The notes under the pieces: model-generated | Told to the model about the DNA's origin: nothing | The model's input: the letters and a program-made list of their open reading frames with translations, nothing else | Database searches by the model: none | Translations under genes and position numbers: made by a program | Shown here: piece by piece, positions 32,900 through 38,176 of the stretch | How positions within the stretch are numbered: position 1 is the first letter of the stretch | Layout of the letters: each line of letters opens with the position of its first letter | Assembly (NCBI RefSeq): GCF_014654675.1 | Contig: NZ_BNBC01000068.1 | Coordinates: forward strand, 1 to 38,176 | Direction: 5' to 3' | DNA: 38,176 nucleotides | From: Streptomyces spiralis | Lineage (GTDB): Bacteria > Actinomycetota > Actinomycetes > Streptomycetales > Streptomycetaceae

Positions 32900-32927
32900 T
32901 TGAAATCGATATCACAGCCGCTATGGT
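32900..32927 (+). promoter_or_regulatory. promoter of the DUF1906-GH172 operon
   Basis: TTGAAA and TATGGT are separated by 16 bases. The operator-like GAAATCGATATC overlaps the -35 hexamer and the spacer, consistent with repression. The leader to the first start codon is about 165 bases. Confidence 0.6.
32902..32913. promoter_or_regulatory. second copy of the palindromic operator
   Basis: GAAATCGATATC differs from the perfect palindrome at 30939-30950 in one base. The same element in the two promoters of neighbouring secreted-enzyme genes indicates a common regulator. Confidence 0.6.
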
Positions 32928-33100
32928 GTGGGCGCGGCGGCAAACTGGGCCTGTGGCAGGCAATCTGACACAGGCCCAGCCCCACCGTCGACGTGATCCG
33001 CGCTCCCCAGGCGGCAACGATTTCACGCGGCCCGGGTTCTCAACTGGCACGCACCACCCATCAAGCGTCGTTTGTCATGCCCACGCAATAGAGAGGTGAC

Positions 33101-34681
33101 ATGCATCTGACCGGACCCGGCCGCGCCAGACGCGCGGCCCGCGCTGCCATAGCCCTGCTGCTCACCGCGGCATCCGCGGCGCTGACCGCGCACAGTGCGC
33201 AGGCCGCGACCTCTGCCACCCACGAGGTGGCCTACCACGGATACCACCTCCGTGTCCCGGCCGACTGGCCGGTCATCGACCTGGCCACCGAGCCAGGCAC
33301 CTGCGTCCGCTTCGACGTACACGCCGTCTACCTCGGCCACCCCGCAGCCCAGGAGCACTGCCCCACCCACGTCGTGGGCCGAACCGAGGCCCTGCTCATC
33401 GAGCCCCTGGACGGCACCGGCACCGCGACCGTCGACCGCGACACGGTCGTCGCGGCGAAGGGGACCGCGACCTACACGCCCCGACGCACCACCGCGGCCG
33501 AGACCGGCCAGATCCGGCTGGCCGTGCCCTCCGCCGGGGTCATCGCGACCGCCACCTACGGCACCGGCAAGCCGTCGGCCGAACGGATCCTGCGCACGGG
33601 CCGGCTCGACGGCCAGGCCCGGGCCGGCGCCGGCCGTCTCCCGGAAGCGACCGCCTCCGCCGCCACCCTGGACGTCGCCGCACAGCCCGGCACCTACGCC
33701 GGCAAGGGCTTCGACGCGTGTGCCGCCCCGAGCACCTCCACGATGAACGCCTGGGGGGCGTCCCCCTACCGGGCCGTGGGCGTCTACATCGGCGGCAACA
33801 GCCGCGCCTGTGCCCAGCCCAATCTCACCTCGTCCTGGGTCAGCACCGTGACCGCCAACGGCTGGCACCTGATCCCGACCTACGTCGGTTCCCAGGCGCC
33901 CTGCAGTTCCTTCGGCCACCGGGTGTCCACCGATCCGGCCACCGCCCGCAGCCAGGGCACCGCGGAAGCCGACGACGCCGTCGCCCAGGCACAGACGATC
34001 GGACTCCCGGCCGGCAGCGTCCTCTACGACGACATGGAGGGCTACGACAACACCAACTCCTCCTGCAGCACCGGCGTCCTGAACTACCTGTCCGCGTGGA
34101 CCGACGAGCTGCACGCGCGCGGCTACCTCTCCGGTGTCTACTCCAGTGCCGGCTCCGGCATGCGCGACCTGGCCGCGCAGTACACCACCGGCGCCTACAG
34201 CATGCCGGACCACATCTGGTTCGCCTGGTGGAACAACGCCGCCGACACCAACTCCGGCACCTACGTGCCCGCCGCCGACTGGCCCGACCACCAGCGCATC
34301 CATCAGTACTTCGGGGGCACGAACGAGACCTGGGGCGGTGTCACCGTCAACATCGACGGCGACTACCTCGATGTCTCCGACGGAGGCAGCGTTCCCCCGC
34401 CGCCGCCCGCGAAGTACTGGGTGGACACCTTCGCCACGGCCCCGGTCTACGGCTCGCCGACCAGCACCACCCAGACGGGGACCCTGAACGCGGGCACCAA
34501 CTACGTGTACTGCAAGGTGTGGGGCCGTCAGATCGGTGATGCCACGACGTACAACCACTGGTGGCTGAAGACCGACCCCGACACCGGGCCCGCGAACCAG
34601 TACGTCTCCGCCTACTACCTCTCCCGCTGGGGCAACGACGAGGCCAAGGACAACAACGGCACCGTCATACCGGACTGCTGA
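33101..34681 (+). CDS. secreted DUF1906 (Rv2525c-like) protein with SH3-like tail
   Basis: A 526-residue secreted protein. The signal peptide ends near 35 (AQA). Residues 40-190 form an N-terminal region without clear family. The DUF1906 glycoside-hydrolase-like TIM-barrel domain covers about 200-427: GKGFDACAAPSTSTMNAW, VGVYIGGNSRACAQPNLTSS, GWHLIPTYVGSQAPC, VLYDDMEGYD with acidic residues at the usual catalytic place, and NIDGDYLD. Rv2525c of Mycobacterium tuberculosis is the family reference and is linked to cell-wall biology. After a Pro-rich linker a C-terminal SH3-like domain (about 438-526) starts KYWVDTFATAPVYGSPTSTT. It is the first gene of a pair with the GH172 gene, 31 bases apart. 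ATG 33101 follows GAGAGGTG. Confidence 0.9.
   Translation: MHLTGPGRARRAARAAIALLLTAASAALTAHSAQAATSATHEVAYHGYHLRVPADWPVIDLATEPGTCVRFDVHAVYLGHPAAQEHCPTHVVGRTEALLIEPLDGTGTATVDRDTVVAAKGTATYTPRRTTAAETGQIRLAVPSAGVIATATYGTGKPSAERILRTGRLDGQARAGAGRLPEATASAATLDVAAQPGTYAGKGFDACAAPSTSTMNAWGASPYRAVGVYIGGNSRACAQPNLTSSWVSTVTANGWHLIPTYVGSQAPCSSFGHRVSTDPATARSQGTAEADDAVAQAQTIGLPAGSVLYDDMEGYDNTNSSCSTGVLNYLSAWTDELHARGYLSGVYSSAGSGMRDLAAQYTTGAYSMPDHIWFAWWNNAADTNSGTYVPAADWPDHQRIHQYFGGTNETWGGVTVNIDGDYLDVSDGGSVPPPPPAKYWVDTFATAPVYGSPTSTTQTGTLNAGTNYVYCKVWGRQIGDATTYNHWWLKTDPDTGPANQYVSAYYLSRWGNDEAKDNNGTVIPDC
34411..34536 (+). repeat. shared C-terminal module, copy 1
   Basis: This segment encodes the start of the SH3-like domain (AKYWVDTFATAPVYGSPTST, then TQTGTLNAGTNYVYCKVWGR). 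It is repeated with about nine of ten bases identical at 38055-38176 in the GH172 gene. The similarity at DNA level, including many third positions, implies recent duplication or gene conversion. Confidence 0.85.
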
Positions 34682-34712
34682 CCGCCCCTCACTCCTTGCT
34701 GGAGCACGTCTC

Positions 34713-37700
34713 ATGCATGCTGCGACAACCCCTTCCCGCCCTCCTCGCCCCCCGGGACTCCGCAAACGCCTCGCCCACCTTCTCGCCGTCTGTCTGACGG
34801 TGCTCGCCGCCGGCACCGTGGCGGCACCCGCCGCGTCCGCGGCCACGCCCGTCTTCACCGCCAAGGGCCCGGTCGGCTGGGACACCCTGCGTCACCTCGA
34901 CGCCTTCGACATCGTTCCGCGCGGCGTCCAGCTGAAGCAGTTCTCCAGCTTCGACCGCAAGCAGGGCAATCTCGATCAGCGCAACTGCCTGCGCACCATC
35001 GGCGCCACGGGCTGCGTCATGGCGGAGGCCACCGGCCCGGGTGAGATCGACCAGATCTGGCTGACCTCGATCACCAACGGCGTGCAGGGCGACGTCTCCG
35101 ACCTGGGCAACCTCGTCGTGGTGCTCGACGGCACCACAGTGATCAACTCCAGTCTGCAGAGCGTGGTGAACGGCTCGCTCGGCGCGCCGTTCGTGTACCC
35201 GCTCGTCGCCAACGCCTCGCAGTCGTCCGGCGGTGTGCACATCGACGTGCCGATGACCTACACCTCCTCGATGCTCGTCTACACCACCGCGACGCCCGAC
35301 CCCGACTACTACCACGTCGACTACCGGACCTTCGCCGACGCCTCGGGCGTGACGACCTTCGACCCGAGTGACAGGGCGAGCGACGTCCTGGCGATGCTGA
35401 ACGCGGCCGGCACCGCGGACCCGAAGCCCGCGCAGAGCGGGGCGACTACCAGCACCACCCCGTTCACACTCGCGCCCGGCGCCTCCACGCAGGTCGCCTC
35501 GGTGTCCGGCCCGGCGGCCCTGTCGGCGGTCCGGCTGAAGCTGCCCCAGCTCGCCCCGCCACCAAGCCAGTTGGACCCTGCCGACGACGGGCGGGCCTTC
35601 GGCTCCGGCGGCTCCAGCCGGTTCACCGTCGCGATCGACCCGGCCAACCAGGGCGTGCGGCTCACCCGGAGGCTGGACCAGTCCGTCGCGAACCAGGTCG
35701 CGGACGTCCTGGTCAACGGCACCCGGGTCGCCCGGTGGACGGCTCTGTCGCAGAGCACGGGCCGCTTCGTGGACCAGAGCGTGGACCTGCCCGCCTCCGT
35801 GACCGCCGGCAGGTCGCAGCTCACCATCACCAACCAGTTCGTCTCCTCGGCGGTGGACTTCAACGAGTTCACGTACTGGGCCGACTCCGTGATCGACGGC
35901 GGCCTCAAGCGCACGGACACGGTGAACGTCGGCGACTCGGCGTCGGAGTCGGGGCACTCGTACGCCATCGCCGGACAGACCTGGTCCGGTACGCGGGACC
36001 GGAACGCGCTCACCTATGCGGCGAACTCGGTGCCCCTGATCACCGACGACGGGCGGGCCTTCGGCTCCGGCGGCTCCAGCCGCTTCACGGTCGCGATCGA
36101 CCCGGCCAACACCGGAGTACGGCTCACCCGCAGGTTCGACTCCACCATCGCCGACCAGGTCGCCGACGTCACCGTCGACGGCTCACCGGCCGGGAAGTGG
36201 ACGGCTGTACCGACCGCATCCGACGGCCACCTCTGGGTCGACCAGACCCTCGACCTGCCGGCCTCGCTGACCGCCGGCAAGTCGAAGATCACCGTCGCCA
36301 ACCAGTTCGTCTCCTCGGCGGTGGACTTCAACGAGTTCACCTACCAGGTGGACTCCACCGTCTCAGGCGGCACCAAGCGTACGGACACGGTCGACGTCGG
36401 CGACACGGCCTCGGAGTCGGCGCACGCGTACACCGTCACCGGACAGACCTGGTCGGGCAGCCGCACCTCCGGGTACACCCCGACCGGAGTGCTGGACAGC
36501 AACCAGATCCTCGCCTCCGCGCGGATCCGGATCAGTTTCGACGGCACCCAGACCGTCGACGCGCCACTGGGTGAGTTCTTCGGCTCCAGCCAGTACGACG
36601 GCCGGGTGCGCTCGCTGATGACCGGGATGGACCCGGGCGGCACGGGCTGGCTGTCGGCCTGGTGGCCGATGCCGTTCTCCGGCACGGCCACGGTCAGCGT
36701 CTACAACGGCTCGAACCGCACCGTCAGCGGCGCCACCGCCGAAGTGACGTCCGCGCCGTGCAGTGCCTGCGCCTCCCAGCTGTCCGCCGGGACCATCGCG
36801 CACTTCCACGCCACCTCCCATGCCGTCTCGGCCGACGACCAGAAGGCCGGACAGGACTACCGGATCCTGCACGCGGCCGGGCACGGCAAGTTCGCCGGTG
36901 TCGCCCTCGGCATGACCGGCCCGAGCAACCGGGCCTACCTGGAAGGCAACGAGCACGTCTACGTGGACGGTTCGGCCATCCCCGACCCGAACGGCACCGG
37001 CACCGAGGACTACTTCAACAGTGGCTGGTACTTCATCAACGGCCCGTACACCCTGCCGCTGACCGGCAACCCCTCGCACCAGGCCGCCGGCTACGGCTGC
37101 CCGGCGAACACCGACTGCACCTCGGCCTACCGGCTGACGATCCAGGACGCGGTGCCGTTCACCTCCTCGATCACCTACGACCTCGAGCACGGTTTCGACT
37201 TCCACGCGGCGGACGGCGGCCACGGCGACGACGTCGCCGCGTCGTTCTCCTCCACGGCGTTCTGGTACGGGGACCCGGGCCCGGTCGCGCGTACGACCGA
37301 CACGCTGAACGTCGGCGACACCGGCGACGAGAGCGCGCACTCCTACACCTCGGCCGACCCGGGTACCGCGTCGACGATCACCGCCACCTACGAGGGCAAC
37401 GACGGTACGCAGACTCCGGTCACCGCCACCGGGCGGGCGACCACCGCGAGCACCAGCTTCACGCTCGCCGTCGACCCGGCCAACACCGGAGTGGTCCTGC
37501 GGCGCACCGGCGACCAGAGTCAGAAGTACCAGAAGGCCGCCGTCTCGGTCGACGGCCAGAGCGCGGGCACCTGGCTGGAGCCGCTGGGCAACGCCGACCA
37601 CGCCTGGCTGGACGACACCTACCAGCTGCCGCCGTCGCTGACCCAGGGCAAGTCGAAGATCACCGTGACTGTCGCGCCGGTGTCCGGCTCGCCCGCCTGG

Positions 37701-38176
37701 TCTGCGAGCCGCTACCAGGCGGTCTCGACCGTACCGGTGTTCACCGACACCACGCCGCCCGCCACGGTGGCCGGTGCGCAGGCCCGCGCCACCGGCGCGG
37801 GCACGGTGGGGGTGACCTGGGCAACGTCGACCGACGACGCCGCGGTGGACCACTACGCGGTCTACGCCGCCCAGAACGCCGCGCCGGCCATCGATGCCGG
37901 ACACCAGGCCGGCACCACCGCGGTCCCCTCGTTCGTGCACGCCGGTCTGACGGCCGGCCAGACCTGGCACTACCGGGTGGTCGCCCTCGATGCCGCGGGC
38001 AACGCCTCGGACCCGTCCTCCGACGTCCAGGTGACCGTGACCGGGTCCCCGGTCAAGTACTGGGTGGACACCTCTCCCACCGCACCGGTCTACGCCTCGC
38101 CGACCAGCACCACCCAGACGGGCACCCTGAACGCGGGCACCAACTATGTGTACTGCAAGGTGTGGGGCCGTCAGAT
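34713..38176 (+). CDS. large secreted GH172 (DUF2961) enzyme, 3' end outside the window
   Basis: More than 1154 residues are encoded and no stop is reached. After a signal peptide (cleavage near 44, ASAA) comes the first part of DUF2961 (about 55-210): WDTLRHLDAFDIVPRGVQLK and MAEATGPGEIDQIWLTSITN. Two tandem beta-sandwich repeats (about 290-440 and 445-590) interrupt it. The second part (about 590-855) has the hallmark GTGTEDYFNSGWYF and EGNEHVYVDG with the likely catalytic Glu residues. A third, diverged sandwich (about 856-1010), a fibronectin type III domain (about 1012-1110) and the shared SH3-like module follow. GH172 enzymes cleave alpha-furanosides such as fructofuranose or D-arabinofuranose. 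ATG 34713 follows GGAG; it is the second gene after the DUF1906 gene. Confidence 0.92.
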   Translation, partial: MHAATTPSRPPRPPGLRKRLAHLLAVCLTVLAAGTVAAPAASAATPVFTAKGPVGWDTLRHLDAFDIVPRGVQLKQFSSFDRKQGNLDQRNCLRTIGATGCVMAEATGPGEIDQIWLTSITNGVQGDVSDLGNLVVVLDGTTVINSSLQSVVNGSLGAPFVYPLVANASQSSGGVHIDVPMTYTSSMLVYTTATPDPDYYHVDYRTFADASGVTTFDPSDRASDVLAMLNAAGTADPKPAQSGATTSTTPFTLAPGASTQVASVSGPAALSAVRLKLPQLAPPPSQLDPADDGRAFGSGGSSRFTVAIDPANQGVRLTRRLDQSVANQVADVLVNGTRVARWTALSQSTGRFVDQSVDLPASVTAGRSQLTITNQFVSSAVDFNEFTYWADSVIDGGLKRTDTVNVGDSASESGHSYAIAGQTWSGTRDRNALTYAANSVPLITDDGRAFGSGGSSRFTVAIDPANTGVRLTRRFDSTIADQVADVTVDGSPAGKWTAVPTASDGHLWVDQTLDLPASLTAGKSKITVANQFVSSAVDFNEFTYQVDSTVSGGTKRTDTVDVGDTASESAHAYTVTGQTWSGSRTSGYTPTGVLDSNQILASARIRISFDGTQTVDAPLGEFFGSSQYDGRVRSLMTGMDPGGTGWLSAWWPMPFSGTATVSVYNGSNRTVSGATAEVTSAPCSACASQLSAGTIAHFHATSHAVSADDQKAGQDYRILHAAGHGKFAGVALGMTGPSNRAYLEGNEHVYVDGSAIPDPNGTGTEDYFNSGWYFINGPYTLPLTGNPSHQAAGYGCPANTDCTSAYRLTIQDAVPFTSSITYDLEHGFDFHAADGGHGDDVAASFSSTAFWYGDPGPVARTTDTLNVGDTGDESAHSYTSADPGTASTITATYEGNDGTQTPVTATGRATTASTSFTLAVDPANTGVVLRRTGDQSQKYQKAAVSVDGQSAGTWLEPLGNADHAWLDDTYQLPPSLTQGKSKITVTVAPVSGSPAWSASRYQAVSTVPVFTDTTPPATVAGAQARATGAGTVGVTWATSTDDAAVDHYAVYAAQNAAPAIDAGHQAGTTAVPSFVHAGLTAGQTWHYRVVALDAAGNASDPSSDVQVTVTGSPVKYWVDTSPTAPVYASPTSTTQTGTLNAGTNYVYCKVWGRQ
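35583..36460 (+). repeat. tandem in-frame duplication inside the GH172 gene
   Basis: Two copies of a unit with a period of 462 bases (154 codons) start at 35583 and 36045. Both begin DDGRAFGSGGSSRFTVAIDP and end in a VGD-SASES or VGD-TASES stretch before GQTWSG. Most bases in the conserved blocks are identical, so the duplication is fairly recent. Confidence 0.85.
38055..38176 (+). repeat. shared C-terminal module, copy 2 (cut by window end)
   Basis: This segment encodes KYWVDTSPTAPVYASPTSTT followed by QTGTLNAGTNYVYCKVWGRQ and corresponds to 34411-34536. If the domain is complete, the GH172 protein should end about 50 residues beyond the window, as in the DUF1906 protein. Confidence 0.8.

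Noticed and set aside
1..38176. tRNA, rRNA, CRISPR arrays, known riboswitches and replication origins
   Set aside because: I looked for cloverleaf ends, regularly spaced repeats and conserved riboswitch cores on both strands and saw none.

Overview
The window is high-GC DNA with strong G/C third-position bias, GTG and ATG starts, AAGGAG-type ribosome sites, a Tat-exported protein, many secreted glycosidases and sugar ABC importers without their own ATPase. Together these point to Streptomyces or a close relative. The mix of niche genes, orphan enzymes and many gene fragments suggests a chromosome arm rather than the conserved core. This assignment is inference from gene content and codon use; no rRNA or other marker is present.

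Layout. 1-1.5 kb: two gene fragments (a CrtI-like oxidoreductase and a PucR-type regulator) that face away from each other and have both lost their 5' halves at one junction. 1.6-7.1 kb: a small membrane protein, catalase-peroxidase KatG (minus strand), an aldo/keto reductase and a LacI-family regulator with its own operator. 7.1-14 kb: a decayed stretch with an IS5-family transposase tail, a LuxR-type tail and other fragments, interrupted by intact genes for an SCO6745-like winged-helix protein, a VOC protein, a DUF4333-like membrane-anchored protein and an MFS exporter. 14.1-20.1 kb: an operon-like sugar locus with a solute-binding lipoprotein, two permeases, a GH1 beta-glucosidase and a Tat-secreted GH144-like glucanase, closed by a strong terminator; beta-glucan, possibly beta-1,2-glucan, is the likely substrate. 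20.3-22.2 kb: a GH19 chitinase with a ricin-type carbohydrate-binding domain and an NPP1/NLP necrosis-inducing protein, transcribed together from a visible promoter.

22.4-24.4 kb: an ABC exporter with fused membrane and ATPase domains. 24.9-27.8 kb: a WYL regulator divergent from a lipocalin-like protein gene and an amino-acid/polyamine permease gene, with a perfect 9-9 inverted repeat between them. 28-28.7 kb: a metallo-beta-lactamase-fold hydrolase. 28.9-30.1 kb: a GNAT acetyltransferase gene overlapping by 4 bases a second-type translation initiation factor IF-1 gene, preceded by a promoter, a probable 17-residue leader peptide and a hairpin next to the ribosome site. This is the most unusual unit in the window. 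30.2-30.7 kb: an AHSA1/SRPBCC protein.

30.9 kb to the end: three secreted proteins, namely GH43, DUF1906 (Rv2525c-like) and a very large GH172 (DUF2961) enzyme that runs off the window. Two promoters here carry the same palindrome (GAAATCGATTTC, or the same with one change), and the last two proteins share a nearly identical C-terminal module. These genes look like one co-regulated system for attacking an arabinofuranose- or fructofuranose-containing polysaccharide, with actinobacterial cell-wall arabinan as one candidate.
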